Of a DNA stretch of 5,789 nucleotides, positions 1-5,789 are shown piece by piece; position 1 is the first letter of the stretch, and each line of letters begins with the position of its first letter. The translations under genes were made by a program, and so were the position numbers. A model generated the notes under the pieces. It did not search any database and had not been told where the DNA came from. It saw only the letters and a program-made list of their open reading frames with translations. Origin of the DNA: Desulfocapsa sp. (GTDB lineage Bacteria > Desulfobacterota > Desulfobulbia > Desulfobulbales > Desulfocapsaceae); assembly GCA_029935135.1 (NCBI GenBank), contig JAOZKX010000158.1, positions 1 to 5,789 of the forward strand, written 5' to 3'.

Positions 1-3000
1 ACTTGGCTTTTTCTGAGAAATTCACTTTTGCCAGACCAGCAAATCCAATTTCTCCGGCCAGATCTGCATTCATTTTTTTGCCAAGTTTAACAAGAACATT
101 GCCCTTACTGTCACAGACATCCTCTTTCACTGTACGTCCGTTCATAATGTCGCCAAGTTCTCGGCATACACCCTTCTTCAGACTAGCAAGTTCATCGAGT
201 TTGTCGTTATTCAAACGATCGATTTCCATATCCTCAATCATAAGGGAGCGTTCATCTTTATCGACACCCTTACGGGAATAGACCTTGGCATCAATGACAA
301 CCCCTTCTACACCGGGTGGTACTCGTAATGAAGAATCTTTGACATCCTGTGCTTTTTCACCAAAGATGGCTCGAAGGAGCTTTTCTTCAGGAGAAAGCAT
401 GGACTCCCCTTTCGGGGTGACCTTTCCAACCAGCGTATCTCCAGCATGCACATCAGCGCCAATGCGAACAATTCCAGAGTCATCAAGATTTCTCAGGGTA
501 TCTTCGCTGACATTTGGGATATCACGAGTGATCTCTTCTTTACCGAGCTTGGTATCGCGGGCCATGGTCTCGAAAACTTCAATATGCACAGAGGTAAAGG
601 TATCTTCCTTCAAGAGCCGTTCATTGATAAGAATGGAATCCTCAAAGTTAAAACCTCGCCAAGGCATAAAGGCTATGGTCACATTTTTACCAAGGGCAAG
701 TTCCCCCTGCTCACAGGAAGGACCATCCGCAAGTACTGTCCCTTTTTCAACCCGTGTTCCAGGCAAAACGAGAGGATTTTGCGTGAAACATGTATTTTGA
801 TTAGATTTTTTATATTTACTTAATCGATAGACGCCAACGCCGGTATCAAAGCCATCGACACCTGGTCTGTCATAACGAACGACTATGCGGTTGGAGTCAA
901 GCTCTTCAACAACACCCTCGCCTCCTGAAAGAAGACATGCACCGGAATCTCTGGCAACATAGCGTTCCATGCCGGTTCCAACAAAGGGAGCAGCAGTGAT
1001 CATCAGAGGAACTGCCTGACGCTGCATATTTGATCCCATAAGCGCACGGTTTGCATCATCATTTTCCAAAAATGGCACAAGGGAAGCAGCAACACTGATT
1101 AGCTGATTGGGAGCAATATCCATATAACTGACCTGCTCAGCAGTGGTGGTAACTACCTCTCCCTCGTCACGTACGATCAAGAGATCTGGAATAATTTTAT
1201 TATCCTTATCTATTTTGGTCCTGGCAGGAGCAATAAGTTGCTTCTGTTCCTGCAGAGCACTGAGATATTTTATCTCATCAAGAACGATCCTATCCTCAAC
1301 CTTTCGATACGGTGTTTCAATAAACCCATAAGGATTAACACGCGCATAGGTAGCAAGGGAAACAATCAGACCAATATTGGGTCCTTCAGGGGTTTCTACA
1401 GGACAAATACGACCATAATGAGTTGGATGGACATCACGCACCTCAAAACCTGCACGTTCTCGAGATAAACCGCCTGGTCCGAGGGCAGAAAGACGCCGTT
1501 TATGAGTGACCTCTGAGAGAGGATTGGTTTGATCCATAAACTGTGATAACTGGGATGTACCGAAGAATTCTTTAATTGCAGCGGAAATAGGCTTCGGATT
1601 GACCAAATCATGGGGCATCATGGTTTCTACTTCGTTAAGTGTCATCCTTTCTTTGATGGCACGTTCCATACGAACCAGCCCCATACGGTACTGGTTTTCC
1701 ACAAGTTCACCAACAGTACGAACACGACGATTACCAAGATGGTCAATATCATCAACTCCGCCCTGACTATCTTTTAAGCGAACAAGATATTTAATGGCTT
1801 TGATAATATCTTCGCGAGTCAATGCACGATGATTGATATCTGTATCCAGTTCCAGGCGGGCATTAATTTTATAACGACCAACCTCAGACAAATCATAAAG
1901 ATCAGGATTGAAAAAGAGATTTTCAAAAAAGGTCTCAGCAACTTCTATGGTGGGGGGACTAGATGGTCGAAGACGACGGTAGATTTCTAAAAGTGCTTCC
2001 TCAGAAGTGGTTACTTTATCAAGGGCCAGGGTCTTTCTAAACGACTCACTGTAGTTAATCCCATCTATATGGAGAATTTCAAATTCTTTTATTGAGGCCT
2101 CGGCTAAAACTTCAAGCAGCGCCTCTGTGACTTCACTATTGGATAAAGCTACAACCTCTCCAGTTTTTGGGTGTACTATATCTGCCACAAGGAATTTACC
2201 CAAAAGCGCTTCTGTGGATATCTGTAAGAATTCAATCTCAGCTTTTTCAATTCGTCTACAGACAGCCTTACCAAGTTTCTTTCCTTCTTTGGCTATAATA
2301 TCACCACTGGACGGGTCAACCAGGTCAAATTCAAGGCGCTGTCCCTGAATAGTCTCAGTAGAGAATTCACGGAAGAATTTCTTTTTTTCTTTCTTCACAT
2401 TGGTAGTGAGATAAAATTCACGAAGAAGTTCTTCACCATTCAGGCCAATGGCCTTCAGCAGGGTAGTAACAGGAAACTTACGACGCCTGTCGATACGTAC
2501 ATGAAGAACATCTTTAATGTCAAATTCGAGATCGATCCAGGAACCGCGAACTGGGATAATACGAGCAGAATACAGAAGCTTACCACTGGCATGACTCTTT
2601 CCATTATCATGGGTAAAGAATAAACCTGGAGAACGCTGCAGCTGTGAAACGATTGCACGTTCGGTGCCATTGATAACAAATACGCCATCTCCGGTCATTA
2701 AAGGAAGCGATCCAAGAAAGACCTGCTGTTCTTTAATATCACGAATAGTCTGGACACCCGTTTCCTCATCCACATCAAATGTAATAAGACGAACGGTGAT
2801 TTTTACGGGAATATCGTAGGTCATTCCCCGCTGCTGACATTCAGCGATTGTATATTTGGCTTCACCAAAGGAATAACTGACGAATTCGAGGGTACAAAGG
2901 CCATTAAAATCATTGATCGGGAAGACATTGTTAAAAATGCCTTGTAATCCTGTCTCAGTACGAGAAAGAGGATCGACATCAATCTGTAAGAACTGTTCGT

Positions 3001-3082
3001 AGGATATACGCTGCATGGAAATCAAATGCGGCGGCTCCAGAACTGTTGCTGCTGTGGCAAAATTTCTTCTCACTCTTTCCAT
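1..3082 (-). CDS. rpoB: DNA-directed RNA polymerase subunit beta, 3'-truncated by window edge
   Basis: This encodes the beta subunit of RNA polymerase, half of the catalytic core that polymerises NTPs on a DNA template. The frame stays open for 1,027 codons from ATG at 3082 to the window edge, with no frameshift seen. Landmarks are INGTER (about residues 137-142), DDIDHLGNRR (from about 444), the rifampicin cluster FMDQTNPLSEVTHKRR (from about 515), CPVETPEGPNIGL (about 560) and the active-site motif NFEDS with E814/D815. The rifampicin-contact residues Q514, D517, H527 and S532 match the sensitive form. The visible part ends inside the region matching the second lineage-specific insertion of proteobacterial beta; the C-terminal third, with the later catalytic lysines and the switch/clamp contacts, is not visible. 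The N-terminus (MERVRRNF) is about eight residues shorter than E. coli's. The start is supported by GAGG six bases upstream and by a homologous VRRNF/IRKDFG segment right after it. rpoC would be expected next. Confidence 0.98.
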   Translation of the reverse strand, partial: MERVRRNFATAATVLEPPHLISMQRISYEQFLQIDVDPLSRTETGLQGIFNNVFPINDFNGLCTLEFVSYSFGEAKYTIAECQQRGMTYDIPVKITVRLITFDVDEETGVQTIRDIKEQQVFLGSLPLMTGDGVFVINGTERAIVSQLQRSPGLFFTHDNGKSHASGKLLYSARIIPVRGSWIDLEFDIKDVLHVRIDRRRKFPVTTLLKAIGLNGEELLREFYLTTNVKKEKKKFFREFSTETIQGQRLEFDLVDPSSGDIIAKEGKKLGKAVCRRIEKAEIEFLQISTEALLGKFLVADIVHPKTGEVVALSNSEVTEALLEVLAEASIKEFEILHIDGINYSESFRKTLALDKVTTSEEALLEIYRRLRPSSPPTIEVAETFFENLFFNPDLYDLSEVGRYKINARLELDTDINHRALTREDIIKAIKYLVRLKDSQGGVDDIDHLGNRRVRTVGELVENQYRMGLVRMERAIKERMTLNEVETMMPHDLVNPKPISAAIKEFFGTSQLSQFMDQTNPLSEVTHKRRLSALGPGGLSRERAGFEVRDVHPTHYGRICPVETPEGPNIGLIVSLATYARVNPYGFIETPYRKVEDRIVLDEIKYLSALQEQKQLIAPARTKIDKDNKIIPDLLIVRDEGEVVTTTAEQVSYMDIAPNQLISVAASLVPFLENDDANRALMGSNMQRQAVPLMITAAPFVGTGMERYVARDSGACLLSGGEGVVEELDSNRIVVRYDRPGVDGFDTGVGVYRLSKYKKSNQNTCFTQNPLVLPGTRVEKGTVLADGPSCEQGELALGKNVTIAFMPWRGFNFEDSILINERLLKEDTFTSVHIEVFETMARDTKLGKEEITRDIPNVSEDTLRNLDDSGIVRIGADVHAGDTLVGKVTPKGESMLSPEEKLLRAIFGEKAQDVKDSSLRVPPGVEGVVIDAKVYSRKGVDKDERSLMIEDMEIDRLNNDKLDELASLKKGVCRELGDIMNGRTVKEDVCDSKGNVLVKLGKKMNADLAGEIGFAGLAKVNFSEKAK

Positions 3083-3088
3083 AATAAA

Positions 3089-3092
3089 CCTC
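3089..3092 (-). promoter_or_regulatory. Ribosome binding site of rpoB
   Basis: The minus strand reads GAGG, then six bases (TTTATT), then ATG. This is a modest Shine-Dalgarno match at normal spacing and supports the chosen rpoB start. No better purine-rich site lies close by. Confidence 0.6.
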
Positions 3093-3121
3093 GGGGATGC
3101 CTTTATCTGATAATTGTATAG

Positions 3122-3151
3122 CCACGCCCAGAAATATAGTGCTGGGTGTGG
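3122..3151. repeat. 10-base inverted repeat upstream of rpoB
   Basis: On the plus strand CCACGCCCAG (3122-3131) faces CTGGGTGTGG (3142-3151) across a ten-base AT-rich loop. Plus-strand RNA would pair fully, with one G-U pair. The minus-strand transcript, which is the one that reads into rpoB, has an A-C mismatch in the middle of the stem. No U-tract follows in the minus direction. It lies about 40 bases upstream of the rpoB start and could be an mRNA leader hairpin or a protein site; its function is unknown. Confidence 0.45.
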
Positions 3152-3301
3152 AGATTAAACGGTTTGGCTATTTTAGTAGCTTAACCGGAAAATTTAAAAG
3201 GTATGGTAAAACTGACAATGGGGATTAGTACTGAGATTCCAGCACGATACGATGGTGCATATATGTAGGACAAAGTTTGTTTCAGTTCTATTAAGGATCA
3301 T

Positions 3302-3396
3302 AGCTCTACATTAAGGTAATTTGAAATCAAATCAATATGAGCGACAAGGAGAGCCAAGCTATCCCGTTGATTTCACATATTTTTTGAAGCTCTACA
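3302..3396. repeat. Nested direct and inverted 9-base repeats
   Basis: The 9-mer AGCTCTACA occurs twice in the same orientation, at 3302-3310 and 3388-3396. Inside this pair a perfect 9-base inverted repeat, TGAAATCAA (3322-3330) and TTGATTTCA (3367-3375), encloses 36 bases. The gaps between direct and inverted copies are 11 and 12 bases, so the layout is nearly symmetric. The inverted copies could pair in the transcript to form a long-loop stem, as an RNase processing site might. Each repeat alone is not far from chance expectation for a spacer this size. Confidence 0.35.
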
Positions 3397-3409
3397 GTAG
3401 TAGTTGCTT

Positions 3410-3452
3410 AAAACACGACACGCTACGCGGCATTTTGCCGGTAGCGTATCGT
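3410..3452 (-). terminator. Hairpin between rplL and rpoB, probable attenuator
   Basis: The minus-strand RNA can fold ACGATACGCTACCGGC against GCCGCGTAGCGTGTCGT. This gives a 16-base-pair stem with one bulged C and one G-U pair, closed by the five-base loop AAAAU. The stem is followed by G and then only four U residues before AAG. The stem is strong and partly GC-rich, but the U-tract is short, which fits partial rather than complete termination. The hairpin starts about 50 bases after the rplL stop, where E. coli has its rplL-rpoB attenuator. It could instead be an RNase processing site or an mRNA-stabilising 3' end. Confidence 0.65.
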
Positions 3453-3501
3453 AAAACCTAGGCTGTTCAAGAGAAACAACCTTCGAAGAAATGGGGGGGG
3501 A

Positions 3502-3882
3502 TTATTTGATTTCTACACCGCCACCAACTGCTTCTATCTTCTTTACGATCTCTTCTGCTTCATCTTTGCTGATACCTTCTTTAACTGGAGTAGGGGTACC
3601 CTCAACGAGAGCTTTGGCTTCTTTCAGTCCAAGAGCGGTGATCGCACGAACTTCTTTAATGACCTTAATTTTGGAGTCACCTGGGGAAGTAAGGATAACA
3701 TCAAATTCAGTCTGCTCAGCGGCAGCTTCTCCACCACCATCTCCAGCAGCAGCGACGGCGACAGCTGCAGGTGCAGCAGCGGAAACACCAAATTTTTCTT
3801 CAAGCTCTTTGATAAGCTCAGAAAGCTCAAGAACGGACATGCTGGAAATAAATTCAATTACATCTTCTTTTGATACAGCCAT
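3502..3882 (-). CDS. rplL: 50S ribosomal protein L7/L12
   Basis: This is the multi-copy stalk protein of the large ribosomal subunit. Its dimers hang on the C-terminal helix of L10 and recruit and activate translation GTPases such as EF-Tu, EF-G, IF2 and RF3. The 126-residue product has the standard three parts. The N-terminal dimerisation and L10-binding helices span about 1-33 ([20 protein letters not shown]). An Ala/Gly-rich flexible hinge spans about 34-57. The globular C-terminal domain, about 58-126, carries the conserved segments [20 protein letters not shown] and ALVE. Length is typical for the family. ATG at 3882 is preceded by GAGG at eight bases. It follows rplJ by 66 bases and is probably translated from the same message, under L10 control. 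The stop is followed at once by an eight-C run. Confidence 0.98.
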   Translation of the reverse strand: MAVSKEDVIEFISSMSVLELSELIKELEEKFGVSAAAPAAVAVAAAGDGGGEAAAEQTEFDVILTSPGDSKIKVIKEVRAITALGLKEAKALVEGTPTPVKEGISKDEAEEIVKKIEAVGGGVEIK

Positions 3883-3948
3883 GAGTAATACCTCGTATTT
3901 CTATTTAAATTATTATTTTAATTTTAATTATCTGACAAGCAGATACAA
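3883..3948 (-). other. AT-rich rplJ-rplL spacer with rplL ribosome binding site
   Basis: The 66 bases between rplJ and rplL are nearly all A and T in the middle, with runs such as AATTAAAATTAAAATAATAA on the minus strand, and end in the rplL ribosome binding site (GAGG, 3891-3894). An unstructured AT-rich stretch ahead of rplL would favour strong independent initiation. That fits the need for about four or more L7/L12 copies per L10. The sequence is seen directly; the link to high translation is inference. Confidence 0.55.
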
Positions 3949-4470
3949 TTACGCCTGCTCTTTCTGTTCTTTGACGGCCTGCAATCCATAAAGGAATGTA
4001 CGCGGTACACCTGAGAGTACCTGGACAAGTCCGGTAGGCACAGAGTTGAGCACAGAAAGAAACTGCCCAAGCAGTACTTCTTTACTTGGAAGTTTGGACA
4101 GAGCAACCAATTCATCAGTTGTTAATTTTTCTCCATCAAGGGCGGCAGACCGAATTTGAAGCTTTTCATGGTCTTTGGCAAAGTTTGTTAATGCCTTAGC
4201 CGGTGCTACCGGATCATCATAGCCTACAACAACGGCTGTGGTGCCTGTGAAATCATCAATGAGAATATCACTGGCTGTATCGGTAACTGCCCTTTTCAGA
4301 AGAGTATTCTTTGCAATACGGATCTCAGAACCACAGTCACGCAGTTGAATGCGCAGTTCCTGCAATTCGGAAACCTTTAAACCACAATAGTCTGTTACCA
4401 CAGTAAATTTTGCACGACTGAATGAGTCGTTCAACTGGGTGACTATTGCTGTTTTGTCATCACGGTTCAA
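3949..4470 (-). CDS. rplJ: 50S ribosomal protein L10
   Basis: L10 is the base of the L7/L12 stalk. Its N-terminal domain binds 23S rRNA next to L11, and its C-terminal helix carries the L12 dimers. With L12 it also represses its own mRNA. The 173-residue product matches family length. The N-terminal domain covers about 1-135, with conserved segments KFTVVTDYCGLKVSELQELR (21-40) and IRIAKNTLLKRAV (50-62). The C-terminal helical tail, about 136-173, ends in a charged KEQKEQA. The start codon is TTG at 4470, with AAGGAG seven bases upstream. The protein has no internal methionine, so no downstream ATG start is possible, and the alignment to L10 begins right at this TTG. It sits 202 bases after rplA, with an L10-leader-like RNA in between, and 66 bases before rplL. 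Confidence 0.98.
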   Translation of the reverse strand: MNRDDKTAIVTQLNDSFSRAKFTVVTDYCGLKVSELQELRIQLRDCGSEIRIAKNTLLKRAVTDTASDILIDDFTGTTAVVVGYDDPVAPAKALTNFAKDHEKLQIRSAALDGEKLTTDELVALSKLPSKEVLLGQFLSVLNSVPTGLVQVLSGVPRTFLYGLQAVKEQKEQA

Positions 4471-4477
4471 AGTACTT

Positions 4478-4483
4478 CTCCTT
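4478..4483 (-). promoter_or_regulatory. Ribosome binding site that fixes the TTG start of rplJ
   Basis: The minus strand reads AAGGAG, seven bases (AAGTACT), then TTG. This strong site at ideal spacing decides the unusual start of rplJ. Part of it can pair weakly with upstream UCUUA (five pairs, one G-U), which could modulate access, but that stem is too short to rely on. Confidence 0.75.
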
Positions 4484-4542
4484 ATATCGGTTTAAGATTA
4501 TTCTTTACCTAAACAGCAGTTACAGCTTGAAAATCGTAAATA

Positions 4543-4562
4543 CAGATTATTAGAACAATCTG
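4543..4562 (-). repeat. Small hairpin in the rplJ leader
   Basis: CAGATT and AATCTG form a perfect six-base-pair stem around an eight-base loop (GTTCTAAT) on the minus-strand transcript. It lies between the L10-leader core and the rplJ ribosome binding site. No U-tract follows, so it is not a terminator. It may be part of the folded leader that carries the L10 signal to the start site; this is inference. Confidence 0.4.
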
Positions 4563-4574
4563 CATGAAAACCAT

Positions 4575-4640
4575 TTCTATTGCCTCGGCAGGTCACACAA
4601 AGTGATTAAACGAGAAAGTACCTGCTGTCTTCGACCTAAT
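4575..4640 (-). promoter_or_regulatory. L10 leader (autoregulatory RNA upstream of rplJ)
   Basis: This part of the rplA-rplJ spacer reads GGTCGAAGACAGCAGGT on the minus strand, then 26 bases, then ACCTGCCGAGGCA. The arms GCAGGT and ACCUGC pair perfectly, and the flanking AGACA and CGAGG elements are the hallmark of the L10 leader family, which copies the 23S rRNA site of L10. Inside the arms UCAC and GUGA can form a further short stem. In E. coli and Bacillus, the L10-L12 complex binds this RNA and lowers rplJ-rplL translation. The core ends about 110 bases upstream of the rplJ start, a usual distance. Exact ends of the element are approximate. Confidence 0.85.
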
Positions 4641-4672
4641 TACATTTCTTACTATATTAAATTACTCTCGGC

Positions 4673-5377
4673 TTATTTTACTGCAGCGCGAAGAGAAATA
4701 GGATCAAGCTTAATACCAGGACCCATTGTGGAAGTTATCGTTACGGACTTGAGATAAATTCCCTTACTTGACGAGGGTTTCAATTGGATAATTTTATCAA
4801 CAAATACCATCAGATTTTCTACAAGTTTTTCCTGGCCAAAGGACACTTTACCGAGTCCAGCGTGTATAATGCCTGATTTATCAACACGAAAGTCGACTTT
4901 ACCACCTTTGATATCTTTAATAACGGAGGCTAGATCAAAAGTAACAGTGCCGAGTTTTGCATTTGGCATCAGATTTCTTGGTCCAAGGATACGACCAATT
5001 TTACCCACCGTGCCCATCATATCTGGAGTGGCAACAGTTTTATCAAACTCAGTCCAGCCTTCTTTAATTTTATCAACAAGATCATCACCACCAACAAAAT
5101 CAGCCCCGGCCTCTTTGGCCTCGGCCTCTTTTTCACCTTTGGCGAAGACGAGAACACGGGTAACCTTACCTGTACCGTTGGGCAACACGACTGAAGAACG
5201 AACCATCTGGTCTGCATGTCGGGGATCAACCCCTAGCTTCATCGCAATATCAACAGTCTCGTCAAATTTCACATAACTGCTGGCAAGAAGTTTTTCAACG
5301 CCTTCTTCCAGAGTGTACTGTACGCCACTTTCAAGCTTGGCTACTTTATTGTTGTAATTTTTTCCATGTTTCGGCAT
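4673..5377 (-). CDS. rplA: 50S ribosomal protein L1
   Basis: L1 forms the mobile L1 stalk on 23S rRNA helices 76-78, which guides deacylated tRNA out of the E site. In many bacteria it also represses the rplK-rplA message. The 234-residue product equals the E. coli length. Visible landmarks are the N-terminal KHGKNYN, the domain I segment [19 protein letters not shown] (42-60) with PNGTGK at 66-71, the domain II signature [20 protein letters not shown] (125-144), and the C-terminal [20 protein letters not shown] (205-224) of domain I. The signature has Asn at 135 where E. coli has Gly (PRGLMP). ATG at 5377 follows a full AGGAGG at five bases. rplK ends 72 bases upstream, so the two are likely co-transcribed. 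The stop is TAA. Confidence 0.98.
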   Translation of the reverse strand: MPKHGKNYNNKVAKLESGVQYTLEEGVEKLLASSYVKFDETVDIAMKLGVDPRHADQMVRSSVVLPNGTGKVTRVLVFAKGEKEAEAKEAGADFVGGDDLVDKIKEGWTEFDKTVATPDMMGTVGKIGRILGPRNLMPNAKLGTVTFDLASVIKDIKGGKVDFRVDKSGIIHAGLGKVSFGQEKLVENLMVFVDKIIQLKPSSSKGIYLKSVTITSTMGPGIKLDPISLRAAVK

Positions 5378-5382
5378 GACAG

Positions 5383-5388
5383 CCTCCT
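5383..5388 (-). promoter_or_regulatory. Ribosome binding site of rplA
   Basis: A perfect AGGAGG lies five bases before the ATG of rplA. It is the strongest Shine-Dalgarno site in the window and fixes the start of L1. Confidence 0.8.
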
Positions 5389-5449
5389 ACTCTATACGAT
5401 CGTTTTCTACAGATAGTACGATCTGGTAGTAATAATTTACTTACCGCTG

Positions 5450-5789
5450 TTAATTAACGACAGTAAGCCCCATACTTTTGGCGGTACCCATAATAATCTT
5501 ACTGGCACTGTCAATATCATATGCATTCAAATCAGGCATCTTAGTTTCAGCAATCTCACGGATTTTATCCATATTGATTTCACCAACCCTCTCCGCTTTT
5601 GGATTGGAAGATCCCTTGGCAAGCCCGGCAGCTTTAAGAAGCAGACTGGATGCTGGGGATGTCTTGGTGATATAGCTGAATGATCTGTCAGAGTAGACAG
5701 AGATTACAACAGGTACAATGGAATCTCCCATTGCCTGTGTCTTGGCATTAAACGCCTTACAGAATTCCATAATATTCACACCGTGCTGA
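5450..5789 (-). CDS. rplK: 50S ribosomal protein L11, 5'-truncated by window edge
   Basis: L11 binds the GTPase-associated region of 23S rRNA (helices 43-44) beside L10. It takes part in factor binding, in the thiostrepton site and in the RelA stringent response. The visible frame holds the last 112 codons and ends in TAA at 5450. It opens with [14 protein letters not shown], which aligns with about residue 30 of E. coli L11, so roughly 30 N-terminal residues, including the proline-rich thiostrepton contact, lie beyond the edge. The C-terminal rRNA-binding domain is complete: [20 protein letters not shown], the [12 protein letters not shown] loop, and the ending [15 protein letters not shown], where IxGTAxSMG is the family signature. 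A GTG at 5779 is an internal valine codon (HGVNIM), not the start. rplA follows after 72 bases. nusG is the usual upstream neighbour but is not in view. Confidence 0.97.
   Translation of the reverse strand, partial: QHGVNIMEFCKAFNAKTQAMGDSIVPVVISVYSDRSFSYITKTSPASSLLLKAAGLAKGSSNPKAERVGEINMDKIREIAETKMPDLNAYDIDSASKIIMGTAKSMGLTVVN

Larger units (their letters stand above)
3083..3501 (-). other. Non-coding rplL-rpoB spacer, 419 bases
   Basis: This spacer separates the stop of rplL from the start of rpoB. It is AT-rich and I found no convincing gene on either strand. The longest minus-strand possibility I saw is a 35-codon frame starting at 3301 without a Shine-Dalgarno site. Going toward rpoB the spacer holds an eight-C run just after rplL, a strong hairpin (3415-3452), a set of short direct and inverted repeats (3302-3396) and a second inverted repeat (3122-3151). 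In E. coli the equivalent spacer contains an attenuator that lets only part of transcription reach rpoB, plus an RNase III cleavage site. The similar position and length suggest a comparable control region here, but that role is inferred. I saw no strong sigma-70 promoter. Confidence 0.75.

Noticed and set aside
285..823. Two overlapping plus-strand open frames of 171 and 125 codons opposite rpoB
   Set aside because: The minus strand here encodes highly conserved RpoB without interruption. The plus-strand frames are Ser/Thr-rich shadows with no supporting signals.
3170..3198. Possible rpoB promoter: TTTAAA, 17 bases, TAAAAT on the minus strand
   Set aside because: The -10 match is fair but the -35 match is only 4 of 6. 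In AT-rich DNA such pairs are common, so it is not strong enough to call.
3194..3301. 35-codon minus-strand frame in the rplL-rpoB spacer, possibly a leader peptide
   Set aside because: It starts with ATG but has no Shine-Dalgarno site and no run of regulatory codons. A frame this long is expected by chance.
3930..3942. Small hairpin just after the rplJ stop (TCTG/CAGA)
   Set aside because: The stem is only four base pairs and there is no U-tract, which is well within chance.
3491..3991. Plus-strand 166-codon open frame opposite rplL
   Set aside because: It is antisense to rplL. Its Ala/Pro/Ser-rich middle is the reverse reading of the L12 hinge, it has no ribosome binding site, and it resembles no protein I know.
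4641..4672. Possible promoter ahead of rplJ around TAATATAGT on the minus strand
   Set aside because: A TATAGT-like -10 is present but no credible -35 lies at 16-18 bases upstream. E. coli has a promoter near here, but this sequence alone does not show one.
4869..5276. Plus-strand 135-codon open frame opposite rplA
   Set aside because: It lies fully inside the conserved L1 gene on the other strand and has shadow-like composition.
5378..5449. Possible L1-binding operator or terminator in the rplK-rplA spacer
   Set aside because: Only a short direct repeat of GATCGTA and an ACGATCGT palindrome are seen. Neither resembles the L1 rRNA mimic, which is usually near the rplK start, outside this window.
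5777..5779. GTG at 5779 as the start of rplK
   Set aside because: The frame continues upstream as QHG, matching the conserved [15 protein letters not shown] of L11, so this GTG is an internal valine codon and the gene is cut by the window edge.

Overview
This is a bacterial housekeeping locus: the ribosomal protein and RNA polymerase operon, lying entirely on the minus strand. In transcription order, from the right edge leftward, it holds rplK (L11, 5' end cut off by the window), rplA (L1), rplJ (L10), rplL (L7/L12) and rpoB (RNA polymerase beta, 3' end cut off). Every gene is recognisable from its protein sequence. All five run the same way, and the order is the classic one found across bacteria. 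I found no plus-strand gene, tRNA, mobile element or CRISPR array.

The base composition is moderately AT-rich. The RpoB and L7/L12 sequences look proteobacterial in the broad sense, with a sulfate-reducer-like (Desulfobacterota, perhaps Desulfobulbales) flavour. That placement is an impression from remembered sequences, not a search result. RpoB runs almost residue for residue with Escherichia coli numbering through the rifampicin region and the active-site NFEDS motif.

Layout: 5450-5789 is rplK without its first ~30 codons. 5378-5449 is a short spacer. 4673-5377 is rplA. 4471-4672 is a 202-base leader that carries a good match to the L10 leader, the RNA that L10-L12 binds to repress its own translation. 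3949-4470 is rplJ, starting with TTG. 3883-3948 is a very AT-rich spacer. 3502-3882 is rplL. 3083-3501 is a 419-base non-coding spacer with a strong hairpin of terminator/attenuator type and further repeats. 1-3082 is the first 1,027 codons of rpoB.

How it works together: L11, L1, L10 and L7/L12 build the L1 stalk and the L11/L10/L12 GTPase-associated stalk of the large ribosomal subunit. The beta subunit is the catalytic core of RNA polymerase. In well-studied bacteria this operon is tuned by L1 feedback on rplK-rplA, L10 feedback on rplJ-rplL, and partial termination between rplL and rpoB. The second is visible here, and a hairpin fits the third. The L1 target would lie outside the window. 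I see no previously undescribed system; what deserves attention is the non-coding sequence around rplJ and between rplL and rpoB.
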